Positions 33,816 through 42,143 of a stretch of DNA of 64,000 bases are shown here, one piece after another. A program made the position numbers and the translations under genes. The notes under the pieces are model-generated. The model saw nothing but the letters and a program-made list of their open reading frames with translations. It did not search any database and was not told the DNA's origin. The stretch is from JBCBSZ01 sp039185015 (GTDB taxonomy: Bacteria; Actinomycetota; Acidimicrobiia; Acidimicrobiales; Poriferisodalaceae). The stretch is from the NCBI GenBank assembly GCA_039185015.1, contig JBCDAU010000002.1, positions 124,001-188,000 on the forward strand. Reading direction: 5' to 3'. Numbering within the stretch: the stretch's first letter is position 1; each line of letters starts with the position of its first letter.

Positions 33816-33821
33816 ACCGTA
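33816..33821 (-). promoter_or_regulatory. Leaderless -10 candidate (TACGGT) for the STAND regulator
   Basis: TACGGT on the minus strand ends 9 nt before GTG 33806. Used here to decide the start. Confidence 0.45.
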
Positions 33822-33908
33822 GTGGCTCGACTCCGGGTTCCGGCAGCTCGGAGGCCACCCGGAGTGCGGTTGGCGCACCGTTGGCGGCCCCCGTCGAAGC
33901 TCACGCTC

Positions 33909-34256
33909 GTGACGACGCCGCCGGCTGACGAGCTCCCGCTGTGGCCCGACGAGCACGTGCGCGCCGTCGTCGACGGCGTCGTCCCCGGCGCCGCAGCGCT
34001 GCGACTCGCCGGGCTCGACAGCGACCGATCGGCGATCCGACCGGCGTCCCCGGTGCAGGTCTGCGCGACCGACCAGCGATTGCTCGTCCGCACCGAGCGC
34101 GGCGGGATCGACTGGCAGGTGCAGCTCCCGCGCCTCACCGTCGAGCTCGCCGGCCTCCCCGGCCGGCTCGTGCTGTGGAGCGACGACCGCTTCGTGGCGA
34201 TCGACCTGTCGAGCGGCCAGGACGTGGGCCTGCTGCTCTCGGCCCTCGCCGGCTGA
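33909..34256 (+). CDS. Small protein of unknown function
   Basis: 115 residues from GTG 33909 (VTTPPADELPLWPDEHVRAVVDG). Predicted beta-rich: VQVCATDQRLLVRTERGGIDWQVQLPRLTVELAG and RLVLWSDDRFVAIDLSSG resemble a PH-like strand pattern, but this is not a firm assignment. Soluble, no signal. Divergent from the STAND regulator, with about 100 bp between. A strong hairpin follows at 34390. Confidence 0.55.
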   Translation: MTTPPADELPLWPDEHVRAVVDGVVPGAAALRLAGLDSDRSAIRPASPVQVCATDQRLLVRTERGGIDWQVQLPRLTVELAGLPGRLVLWSDDRFVAIDLSSGQDVGLLLSALAG

Positions 34257-34389
34257 GCCCTCGCTCCACCGCGGCTCACCGAACGCGCAGAAGCGGCCGC
34301 CACCCTCCCCCGAGGAGTGACGACCGCTCCGACCGCGCGCAGCCCACGGCCACGCCGCAGCTGCGTCAGCAGCGAGGACCTGTGGAGGA

Positions 34390-34413
34390 GGCGTGGGCTC
34401 CGGGACCCACGCC
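34390..34413. terminator. Bidirectional hairpin terminator
   Basis: GGCGTGGG-8 nt-CCCACGCC, 8-bp perfect stem, in the 168-bp gap between two convergent genes. No long T run, as usual in high-GC Actinobacteria. Confidence 0.65.
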
Positions 34414-34424
34414 GGGTCAGCAAG

Positions 34425-35513
34425 TCAGCCGAGGGAGATGCAGTTGCCGACGTTCTGGCCCTCGTTGCGGAAGCCGCACGTGGCGCCGAACTCCTCGTAC
34501 TCCGAGCCGATCGGCGTGACGAAGAACAGCTCGTCGCACGAGGCGAAGTCACCGCCGGCGCAGGCGTCCCAGAGGACGTCGAGCTCGGCGTCGTCGCCGT
34601 AGGTGAAGGGCTCGGACGCATCACCGCCGGCCGGGGCCTGGGTGTCCGCCGGGGCCTCGGTGTCGGCGGGAGCGTCATCCGCCGGGGGCACGGTGGCCGG
34701 GGCGGCGCCGGTCACGAACTCGGCGAGGAGCACCTCGATCTCGGCGTCGGGCGTCTCGTAGTCCGGCTTCGGGTTGGGATCGCCCTCGAAGTAGCTGGAG
34801 AACATCGGGCAACCGTCAGCAGGAGCGTCGTAGGTGCCGGTGGCGAGCACCGTCCCGGTCGTCGCCTCTCGGATCGACACCTCGTAGGTCGAGTCGTGCA
34901 GCTGCACCGACCACTCCAGGCCCTCGTCCTCGTAGCCGTCGCAGACCTCGGTCGGGGTGGCCGAGATGCGGTTGAGGCAGGTCACGAGCTCGGTGTCGCC
35001 GATCGTCTCGAAATCGCTCTCCCAGCCGTCGGGCAGGACGACGGCGGAGAAGCCGTAGTCCGGATCAGCGCCCTCGAGCACGACGGTCAGGTTGGTGCCG
35101 TCGCCCGGGGTGTACGGCGAGGCGCCGGCGACGCCGTTGCCTCGGCACGCGGGAGCGAGATCGGTGTCGCTGAACAGCTCGGAGGCGACCTGCTCGCCAC
35201 CGGCGTCGGAGCTGGCGTCGCCGCCGTCGGAGGAGTCGCCGCCGCTGCCGACGCCGCCGCCCAGCACGCAGTCGGTGGTGAGGTCGATCATGGCGTCCTG
35301 CTGGGCCTCGGTGGGCTCGGCGTCGCTGGCGAGCAGCTCTTCGCCGAACTCGTCGACCATGGCGTCGACGACGCACTCGGCCTGGTCCTGGGTGAGGCCG
35401 GAGTCGACGAAGTCGCTGACGGCATCGTCGCGGTCGAAGCTGCTGCCGCCCCCGCAGGCGGCGATGGTGAGCGCCAGGGTGAGACCCACGGCGGCCCGTC
35501 GGATGGTGAACAT
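34425..35513 (-). CDS. Secreted lipoprotein with C-terminal Cys-rich motif
   Basis: 362 residues, AGAGGAG before the ATG. Signal with lipobox TIAAC, an N-terminal helical part with two repeated Asp/Cys helices (LTQDQAECVVDAMV and AQQDAMIDLTTDCV), a Gly/Ser linker, a middle domain with paired Cys, a Pro/Ala/Asp/Thr spacer, and a C-terminal motif DACAGGDFASCDELFFVTPIGSEYEEFG. The last motif recurs at the ends of many actinobacterial exported proteins. Cell-surface; function unknown. Confidence 0.7.
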   Translation of the reverse strand: MFTIRRAAVGLTLALTIAACGGGSSFDRDDAVSDFVDSGLTQDQAECVVDAMVDEFGEELLASDAEPTEAQQDAMIDLTTDCVLGGGVGSGGDSSDGGDASSDAGGEQVASELFSDTDLAPACRGNGVAGASPYTPGDGTNLTVVLEGADPDYGFSAVVLPDGWESDFETIGDTELVTCLNRISATPTEVCDGYEDEGLEWSVQLHDSTYEVSIREATTGTVLATGTYDAPADGCPMFSSYFEGDPNPKPDYETPDAEIEVLLAEFVTGAAPATVPPADDAPADTEAPADTQAPAGGDASEPFTYGDDAELDVLWDACAGGDFASCDELFFVTPIGSEYEEFGATCGFRNEGQNVGNCISLG

Positions 35514-35645
35514 GGTCGTCTCCTCTCACGGGCCGGATCACCCGCAGCCCAGAGGATGTGTCGACCGCGCCAACGAGCCGTCAACCGAACCGGCGCGCGG
35601 CGCCAACCGCCATGTTGCGCCTGCTCACGGCCCCAGCCCCGTGGG

Positions 35646-36650
35646 TCAGAGCTCGACGTCGGCGAAGACGTCGATCATCTTCCGCACGTCGGGACCCAGC
35701 GGGTAGAGGATCGGGCAGGTGCACCCGGCCGCGCAGTACTCGCGCACCTTGGCGATGACCTCGTCGGGATCGCCGGCGGCGCAGATCATCTGCACGACGT
35801 CGTCGGGGACGAGCTTCGACGCCTCGACGACCTGCTCGTGGGTGGCCGGCCAGGTGAGGACCTCGCCGATCCGGTCGAGCAGGTCCTGGGGCACGCCGGA
35901 GGCCTTCATGATGTGGGGCTGCTGGCCCAGGTACTGCGTGACGAGCAGGCGGGCGCCGTCGAGGGCGGCCTGCCGGTCCTCGTCCACCGAGCACACCACG
36001 AGCTGGGGCCGGTCGAGATCGTCCACGGTCCGACCCGACTTCGCCGCGCCGATCGCGAGGTGCTCCATCGCTCGGGCGTTGTAGTCGGGCGAGACGAGGT
36101 AGTTGAGGACGACGCCGTCACCGATCTCGCCGGTGAGCTCCATCATCTTCATGCCCGTGGCGCCGATGTAGATCGGCACGTCCTTCGGGCGTCGCTCCTG
36201 GTGGACGTAGTCGAGCTCGATGCCGTCGACCTGGACGAACTCGCCGTCGAACGTGACGTTCTCGTCGTTGAGCAGCGCCCGGACGACGGTGACGACCTCC
36301 CGCATCTGCTTCAGCGGGCGGCGACGCTCGATGCCGACCTTGGCGGCGAGCGGATCCCACCAGGCCCCGATGCCGAGCTTCACCCGCCCGGGGGCGAGGT
36401 CGTCGAGCGTCGAGAACGTCGACGCCAGCACGGCGGCGTTGCGGGTCCAGGACGCGACGACGCCCGAGCCGACGGCGATCCGCTCGGTCGACGCGGCGAA
36501 GGCCGCCATCGGCACGGTCGCCTCGCGGACGAGTCGGCTCTCGGCCTGCCACACGGCGTCGAAGCCGCGCTCCTCGGCGTAGCGGACGTGTTCGATCGCC
36601 TCGCGCAGGTCGTGGGCGTCCTGCAGGTACATGGCGACGGGGATGCTCAT
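35646..36650 (-). CDS. LLM-class F420-dependent oxidoreductase, last gene of purine-type operon
   Basis: 334 residues, ATG overlapping the PH-like gene by 4 nt. IPVAMYLQDAHDLREAIEHVRYAEERGFDAVWQAES is a close match to MER-like LLM enzymes, with IAVGSGVVASWTRNAAVLASTF and LGIGAWWDP following. These are the clearest F420-type signatures among the four LLM genes here. Position at the end of the ygeY-xdhD-ssnA unit suggests it acts on a heterocycle made there; that is inference. Confidence 0.84.
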   Translation of the reverse strand: MSIPVAMYLQDAHDLREAIEHVRYAEERGFDAVWQAESRLVREATVPMAAFAASTERIAVGSGVVASWTRNAAVLASTFSTLDDLAPGRVKLGIGAWWDPLAAKVGIERRRPLKQMREVVTVVRALLNDENVTFDGEFVQVDGIELDYVHQERRPKDVPIYIGATGMKMMELTGEIGDGVVLNYLVSPDYNARAMEHLAIGAAKSGRTVDDLDRPQLVVCSVDEDRQAALDGARLLVTQYLGQQPHIMKASGVPQDLLDRIGEVLTWPATHEQVVEASKLVPDDVVQMICAAGDPDEVIAKVREYCAAGCTCPILYPLGPDVRKMIDVFADVEL

Positions 36651-37036
36651 GGGCGTGCCTCCTGGGCGAACGTCACGTGATCGGGTGCGAAGGGACGGAG
36701 ATCGGCCGGCTCGACGCGGCCGGGCAGCGAGTAGCGGCGGGGATGGCGGGTGACGACCTCGGCCTTGGCCGTGTCGACGGTGAGCACGTCGTCCCACCGC
36801 ACCTGGCGCCGGCCGAACCGCAGACCCTGCTCGTCGACGACGACTCGCCGCATCGAGGCGAGCAGCGCCGGCAGCACGAGGAGGAAGACGGCGATCACGA
36901 CGATGGCGCGAGCAGCGCCGGGCCGGACGACGAACAGCACGAACGTGCCGATGAGCGCCGCGAGCAGCAGGTTGCCCCACCAGCGGGCATAGCGAGGCGG
37001 GCGCAGCACGAGCGAGGCGCCGTCCGTGGCGCTCAC
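36647..37036 (-). CDS. Small two-TM membrane protein with PH-like domain
   Basis: 129 residues from GTG 37036. Two hydrophobic segments (NLLLAALIGTFVLFVV and AIVVIAVFLLVLPALLA) are followed by a beta-rich tail with RRVVVDEQGLRFGRRQVRWDDVLTV, the pattern of bacterial PH-like (bPH) domains. Overlaps ssnA and the LLM gene by 4 nt on each side, so it is translated with them. Role in this operon unknown. Confidence 0.7.
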   Translation of the reverse strand: MSATDGASLVLRPPRYARWWGNLLLAALIGTFVLFVVRPGAARAIVVIAVFLLVLPALLASMRRVVVDEQGLRFGRRQVRWDDVLTVDTAKAEVVTRHPRRYSLPGRVEPADLRPFAPDHVTFAQEARP

Positions 37037-38064
37037 TCGATCTCCTCGAGACGGGCGAAGAGCCGCTGGGCCGCCTCTCGGGCGGTCGCCCTGATCTCGT
37101 CGGGATCGACGCTCACCACCACACCCTCGTCGACCAGCACCCGCCCGTCGACCTCGACCCGCCGTGGGCTCACCCCGGGGCTGTAGGCCAGGTGCCACGG
37201 ATCGTCGGCCGGTTCGTAGCCCCAGGTCACCCGGTCGTCGAGCGCCTCGGGGAACAGCTCGGCGCCGGCTCGCAGCCAGCTCCACGCGGTCTCGGGCGTC
37301 GCCTCGACGTCGTCCTCGCGATGCCGGACGAACGCGACGCGGAACTCGTCGAGCATGTCGCCACCGATGCCGTCGGTGCCGAGGACGATCCGGTTCGGTC
37401 TGCGGGCCGGGGCGGCGTAGCCCACGGCGTTGTGCATGTTGGATCGGGGGTTGTGGGCGATGGTGCCCGGAAGGTCGCGGTCGAGATGGACGCAGTGGAC
37501 GAGCAGCCAGTCGTCGGTGGCGAGCGGGGCGAGCCGCTCTCCCGCCGTCACGTCGTCGACGCCCTCGGCCACGTGGACATGGACCCCAACGTCCAGATCG
37601 GCGGCCAGGCCCGCTGCGGCCTCGAGGGTTGAGGCCTCGCAGGTGAAGGCGGCGTGGATGCCGACCCGCCCCCGGCCACCGGCGCGGAGGTAGCGCTCGT
37701 TCTCGGCCAGGCCGGCCGCAGCGCCCCCGGGACCGTGTCGGTCCGTCACGCCGTAGCAGGTGTCGACCCGCACCCCGACCTCTGCGCACCCGGCCGCGAT
37801 GGCGTCGAGCGAACCCTCGATCGCGTTGGGGCTCTCGTGGTGGTCGATGATGCACGTGGTGCCGCGCTCCAGTGCTTCGAGCGCACCGAGGCGGGCCGAG
37901 TGGAAGATCGTGTCGAGGTCGAGCGCTCGATCGAGGCGCCACCAGACCAGCTCGAGGATCTCCCGGAACCGCCGAGGCGTGCCCGGCGGCGCGGGCATGC
38001 CGCGAGCGAGCGCCGAGTAGAGGTGGTGGTGGGCACACACCAGCCCCGGCGTCGTGGCGCTCAC
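37033..38064 (-). CDS. ssnA: SsnA-like amidohydrolase lacking the N-terminal beta domain
   Basis: 343 residues against about 440 for SsnA. It opens directly on the metal-binding strand, PGLVCAHHHLYSALARGM, which sits near residue 50 in relatives. An in-frame TGA lies six codons upstream of the GTG, so the missing part is not simply a misread start. Later motifs fit SsnA: GTTCIIDHHESPNAIEGSLD, VHVHVAEGVDDV, HNPRSNMHNA and LGTDGIGGDM. The C-terminal 'adenine deaminase' strand block is also shortened. SsnA belongs to clusters of labile-selenium purine hydroxylases; the reaction is probably deamination of a purine-like substrate. Confidence 0.78.
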   Translation of the reverse strand: MSATTPGLVCAHHHLYSALARGMPAPPGTPRRFREILELVWWRLDRALDLDTIFHSARLGALEALERGTTCIIDHHESPNAIEGSLDAIAAGCAEVGVRVDTCYGVTDRHGPGGAAAGLAENERYLRAGGRGRVGIHAAFTCEASTLEAAAGLAADLDVGVHVHVAEGVDDVTAGERLAPLATDDWLLVHCVHLDRDLPGTIAHNPRSNMHNAVGYAAPARRPNRIVLGTDGIGGDMLDEFRVAFVRHREDDVEATPETAWSWLRAGAELFPEALDDRVTWGYEPADDPWHLAYSPGVSPRRVEVDGRVLVDEGVVVSVDPDEIRATAREAAQRLFARLEEIE

Positions 38065-38113
38065 CTGCTCGGCTCGCCCTCAGGCGGGCTCCCGCCCGCG
38101 CCGTGCGACTCGT

Positions 38114-40723
38114 TCACGGCAACTGCAGCGGGGCGTGCTTCAGGAGCGGCAGCCGGACGCGTCGGACCCCGTCCACCCGGTAGAGCGCCTCCGCGACCGC
38201 ACCCGCGGTGGGGACGAGGCCGATCTCCCCGACGCCCTTGATGCCGTACGGAGCGTTGGGCTGCGGCGACTCGACGAGGAGCACGTCGGTGCGGGGCATG
38301 TCCTTGGCCCGCAGGATGCCGAGCTGACGGAGCGTCATGTGCTCGGGCATGCCGTCGTCGTCACACGGGAAGTCCTCACTCAGGGCGTACCCGAGTCCCA
38401 TGTGCACGGCGCCCTCGATCTGGCCCTCGCACAGCAGCGGGTTGACCGCCGTGCCGACGTCGTGGGCGGCGACCACCCACTCGATCGATCCGGTCTCCGG
38501 GTCCGCAGCGACCATCTGGGCCGCGTACCCGAACGTGGAGTGGATGATCGGGTTCTCGACACCCTCGGACAGCGAGTTGGTCCAGTCGACCCGGTACTCG
38601 CCCTCGTAGTCGACCTCGGTCTCGCACCCGCCCTCGACGGCCGCTCGGCAGGCCGCCTGGACGGCGCCGGCACCCATGAGCGTCCCACGGCTGCCGGTGG
38701 TCTGGCCCGGATCGAAGTCGCGGGTGGTGTCGACGATGACCTCGATGCGCTCGGGATCGAGGTCGAGCTCCTGCGCGGCCACCTGGAGGGCCACGGTGTG
38801 GATGCCCTGGCCCATCTCGGTCCAGCAGTGACGCACCTCGACCTTGCCGTCGGACCGGAACCGGACGACCGCTCCCGAGGTCTCCTTGAAGCCGTTGCCG
38901 AGACCCGAGTTCTTGAGGCCGAGGCCGAGCCCGACCGGGAGGCCCGCTTCGACCGCGGCGTCGTAGGAGGGCTTGATCGCGTCGAGGCAGGCCCGGGCGC
39001 CGAGGCACCCGTCGTCCATGATCTGGCCCGGACCCCACACGACTCCGGGCTCGACGACGTTGCGGGACCGCATCTCCCAGCCGCTGATGCCTGCGGCCTC
39101 CGCCAGCCGGTCCATCACACCCTCCATGGCGAACTGCGCCTGGTTGGCGCCGAAGCCTCGGAACGCACCGCAGACCGAGTTGTTGGTGCGTGCGGCGATC
39201 GCCTCGACGTCGATGTTGGGGACCACGTACGGGCCCGAGGCGTGGCCGGCGGCCCGCTCGAGCACCTTCATCCCGACCGAGGCGTAGGGACCGCTGTCGC
39301 CGACCATGCGGGCCTTGAACGCCGTCAGCCCACCGTCGGCGTCGCAGCCGGCCCAGACCTCGATGCGGATCGGGTGACGCTTCGCGTGCACGAGGAGGGA
39401 CTCCTCACGGGACAGCGTGCACTTCACCGGCGCCTGGAGGAGCCATGCCGCCAGCGCCGTCTGGCCCTGGTTCGATATGTCCTCCTTGCCGCCGAACGCG
39501 CCACCGTTGGACACGAGCTCGACGGTGATGCGGTCACGGTCCACGCCGAGGATGCGAGCGATCTGGTTGCGGTCGTCCCAGACGCCCTGCCCACCGGAGT
39601 AGACGTGCAACCCTCCGCTCTCGGTGGGCTCGGCCAACGTGGACTCCGGCTCGAGGAAGGCGTGCTCGATGCGCTGGGTCTGGAACACCTCGTGCACGGT
39701 GTAATCGCTTGCGGCGAGCGCGGCGTCGACGTCGCCCCTCGCGTAGACCGAGGTCGAGAGCACGTTGCCGTCGAGGCCCCACACGGCGTCCTCGGCGCCC
39801 GGCTCGATCGCTCGAACGGCGTCGGTGATCGGCTCGTGGACCCCGTAGTCGACCCTGATGAGCTCGGCAGCGCGTCGGGCCGTGACCCGATCGGTCGCCA
39901 CGACGAAGGCGAGCACGTCACCGAGGTACGAGGTGCGCCCGCCGACCGGGATGAACACCGGCCAGTCGATGTGGATCAGACCGACCTTGAGCTCCCCGGG
40001 CACGTCGGCGGCGGTGAACACCCGAACCACGCCGGGTACGGCTTCGGCCTCGGAGGTGTCGATGGCGAGCACGTCGGCACGGGCGTGGGCGGCGAGGTGC
40101 ACGGCGCCGTGCAGGAGGCCGGTCGGGCGGAGATCATCGACATACCCTCGATCGCCCAGGGACAGCTCCGACGCCTCGTACTTTGCCCCTCGCTCCCCGA
40201 CCGACCGCGGCAGGTCGACGGCGACCTCCTGCCCGGTGGCGAGCGTCTCGACCGCGTCGAGGATCTTGACGTAGCCGGTGCACCGGCAGAGATGGCCGCC
40301 GAGGTGACGCGCCGCCTTGTCACGGTCGAGCGACTCGCCGTGCTTGTCGAGCAGTGCCTTGGTGCGCACGAGGATGCCCGGGGTGCAGAACCCGCACTGC
40401 AACGCGCCGTTGGCGGCGAAGGCCGAGGCGAGCCGATCTCGCTCGGCGTCCTCGAAGCCCTCGAGGGTCACGATCTCCCGACCAGCCGCCTTGTCGAGCG
40501 ACATCTGGCAGGACACCTGCGCCTTGCCGTCGAGCAGCACGACGCAGCAGCCGCACTGCCCCGACGGCGAGCAGCCGTCCTTCGGTGAGGTCACGCCGAG
40601 CTCCTCGCGCAGCGCAGCCAGCACGTGGGGATGGCTCGGATCGACGCTCACGGCCTCACCGTTCACGGTGAAGCTCACTCGCTCGGCGCCGGTGACGATC
40701 GGATCGTCGTCGATGGCGGTCAT
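38114..40723 (-). CDS. xdhD: Fused [2Fe-2S]/molybdopterin hydroxylase, XdhD / selenium-dependent xanthine dehydrogenase type
   Basis: 869 residues. Residues about 14-165 hold two [2Fe-2S] clusters (DGCSPSGQCGCC plus SCQMS; QCGFCTPG plus LCRCTG). The remainder is the Mo-cofactor subunit: GGAFGGKEDIS, GAFRGFGANQAQF, EMGQGIHTVA, and the catalytic-type Glu in GVGEIGL. There is no FAD domain and no FAD gene beside it. This two-domain fusion is the arrangement of XdhD and of the family named selenium-dependent xanthine dehydrogenase. Neighbours YgeY and SsnA support that. Hydroxylates a purine; the electron acceptor is unknown. Confidence 0.85.
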   Translation of the reverse strand: MTAIDDDPIVTGAERVSFTVNGEAVSVDPSHPHVLAALREELGVTSPKDGCSPSGQCGCCVVLLDGKAQVSCQMSLDKAAGREIVTLEGFEDAERDRLASAFAANGALQCGFCTPGILVRTKALLDKHGESLDRDKAARHLGGHLCRCTGYVKILDAVETLATGQEVAVDLPRSVGERGAKYEASELSLGDRGYVDDLRPTGLLHGAVHLAAHARADVLAIDTSEAEAVPGVVRVFTAADVPGELKVGLIHIDWPVFIPVGGRTSYLGDVLAFVVATDRVTARRAAELIRVDYGVHEPITDAVRAIEPGAEDAVWGLDGNVLSTSVYARGDVDAALAASDYTVHEVFQTQRIEHAFLEPESTLAEPTESGGLHVYSGGQGVWDDRNQIARILGVDRDRITVELVSNGGAFGGKEDISNQGQTALAAWLLQAPVKCTLSREESLLVHAKRHPIRIEVWAGCDADGGLTAFKARMVGDSGPYASVGMKVLERAAGHASGPYVVPNIDVEAIAARTNNSVCGAFRGFGANQAQFAMEGVMDRLAEAAGISGWEMRSRNVVEPGVVWGPGQIMDDGCLGARACLDAIKPSYDAAVEAGLPVGLGLGLKNSGLGNGFKETSGAVVRFRSDGKVEVRHCWTEMGQGIHTVALQVAAQELDLDPERIEVIVDTTRDFDPGQTTGSRGTLMGAGAVQAACRAAVEGGCETEVDYEGEYRVDWTNSLSEGVENPIIHSTFGYAAQMVAADPETGSIEWVVAAHDVGTAVNPLLCEGQIEGAVHMGLGYALSEDFPCDDDGMPEHMTLRQLGILRAKDMPRTDVLLVESPQPNAPYGIKGVGEIGLVPTAGAVAEALYRVDGVRRVRLPLLKHAPLQLP

Positions 40724-40734
40724 GGCTCAGTCCT

Positions 40735-42027
40735 TCAGGCGGGGTCGGCGGTGGGCTCTGGCTCTGGGGTGGTCCAGGTGGTGCGTCGCTCTTCGATGGG
40801 GGCGATCTCGGCGACCTGCTCGGTGGTGCGGATGTCATCGGCGTAGCGGGCGGGGAACGCGGCGTACCAGGCCATGGCATCGACGAGGTCGTCGAGCGGG
40901 CACTGGTCGTGGACGGTGTGGGCGTGGACCTCGTCAGCCGGTCCGAACCCGATCGTCGGGATGCCGAGCTTGCCCATCGAGGCGACGCCGTTGGTCGAGA
41001 ACACCCAGTGCCCGACCCCGGGGCGGCGGCCGAGGGCGACCTCGCCGACGTCGACGGCGGTCCGCACCGACACGTGGTTCTCCGGCGTGACCCAGGTGGC
41101 GTAGCGCTTGTCCATCCCGAGGGTGGCGCCGGTGAACGACGTCCGCTCGTAGTGGAGCAGCTCGACCTCGCCGCCCATCGCCTGCACGGCGGGGAGCGCG
41201 TTGAGCTCCTCGAGCGCCGCATCGGGATCCTCGCCTGCCGTGAGGCGACGATCGACGTAGAGCGTCGCCGTGGACGGGACCGCGTTGAGCGACGGCGTCT
41301 CGCACTCGATCTTGGTGACGGCGATCGTGCCCGAGCCCAGGAAGTCGTCCCAGCCGAGGTTGTTGTTCAGCTCCTCGATCTCGACCAGGACCCGTCCGAG
41401 CTCGTAGGTCGGGTTGTGGCCGACGTGGGGCATCGAGCCGTGGCACGAGGAGCCCCGCATCCGGACCAGCGCCTCGATCCGACCGCGGTTGCCGCGGAAC
41501 ACCTCGCCGGAGGTGGCCTCGCCCAGGACGACCAGATCGGGTCGGGGCAGGGTCTGGGTCAGGACGTGCTCGAGCGCCAACCCGTCGCAGTCCTCCTCCT
41601 GCACCGACCCCACGACGTAGAGCGTGACCTGGTCCGAGAAGCCCATGTGCTGGTAGAGCGCGCCGCCGTAGACCATGGCGGCCATGCCGGCCTTGTCGTC
41701 GCTGGCGCCGCGGCCGTACATGATCCCGCCGGCGGTGTAGGGCTCGAAGGGGTCGCGCGACCACTCGGACCTCGCACCGATGTCGACGGTGTCGATGTGC
41801 GAGTCGTAGACGATGCGGACCGGGCCGTTGCCGATGCGCCCGATGATGGAACCGAAGTCGTCGACCCAGACCTCGTCGTACCCGAGCACCTCCATCTCCT
41901 GTCGGAGACGGGCGACGACCTCGCCTTCGTAGGCCGACATCGAGGGGATCCGGATGAGATCGCCGAGGAGGTTGACCACGCCGCTTCGCCGCAGCTCGGC
42001 GGCTTGGAGGAAGGAGGGTCCGGGCAT
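40735..42027 (-). CDS. ygeY: YgeY-family M20 hydrolase (selenium-metabolism-linked)
   Basis: 430 residues. M20 metallopeptidase fold: YDSHIDTVDIG (metal His/Asp), YGRGASDDKAGMAAMVY, VQEEDCDG, GNRGRIEALVRMRGSSCHGSMPHVG, and FGPADEVHAHTVHDQ at the end. The VQEEDCDGL and SSCHGS stretches are close to E. coli YgeY. YgeY homologues occur with labile-selenium Mo-hydroxylase genes; they probably hydrolyse an amide of a purine-ring-opening product, but no activity is established. First gene of a five-gene operon; the shared 18-bp motif lies 20 bp upstream. Confidence 0.85.
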   Translation of the reverse strand: MPGPSFLQAAELRRSGVVNLLGDLIRIPSMSAYEGEVVARLRQEMEVLGYDEVWVDDFGSIIGRIGNGPVRIVYDSHIDTVDIGARSEWSRDPFEPYTAGGIMYGRGASDDKAGMAAMVYGGALYQHMGFSDQVTLYVVGSVQEEDCDGLALEHVLTQTLPRPDLVVLGEATSGEVFRGNRGRIEALVRMRGSSCHGSMPHVGHNPTYELGRVLVEIEELNNNLGWDDFLGSGTIAVTKIECETPSLNAVPSTATLYVDRRLTAGEDPDAALEELNALPAVQAMGGEVELLHYERTSFTGATLGMDKRYATWVTPENHVSVRTAVDVGEVALGRRPGVGHWVFSTNGVASMGKLGIPTIGFGPADEVHAHTVHDQCPLDDLVDAMAWYAAFPARYADDIRTTEQVAEIAPIEERRTTWTTPEPEPTADPA

Positions 42028-42046
42028 CGGATCGATGGTCCTCGGG

Positions 42047-42064
42047 CTTCAACATTCTGTCAAC
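42047..42064 (-). promoter_or_regulatory. Shared 18-bp motif / promoter element of the ygeY operon
   Basis: On the minus strand GTTGACAGAATGTTGAAG: two GTTGA half-sites 11 bp apart, one overlapping a TTGACA -35 box, with a possible -10 (GACCAT) 17 nt on, 7 nt before ATG 42027. The same motif with two changes lies at 51521-51538 before the second Mo-enzyme operon. Confidence 0.6.
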
Positions 42065-42143
42065 TTGGCTCGTCCCGTTTGACCTGATGTTCACGAAGGC
42101 CGGACGAGCGCACGGCCCGCGCGACGGGCATGCTGATCACCTC

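Noticed and set aside
38114..40723. Selenocysteine (in-frame TGA) in the Mo hydroxylase
   Set aside because: The frame is open throughout with no internal TGA. Labile-selenium enzymes carry Se as a cofactor ligand, not as selenocysteine.
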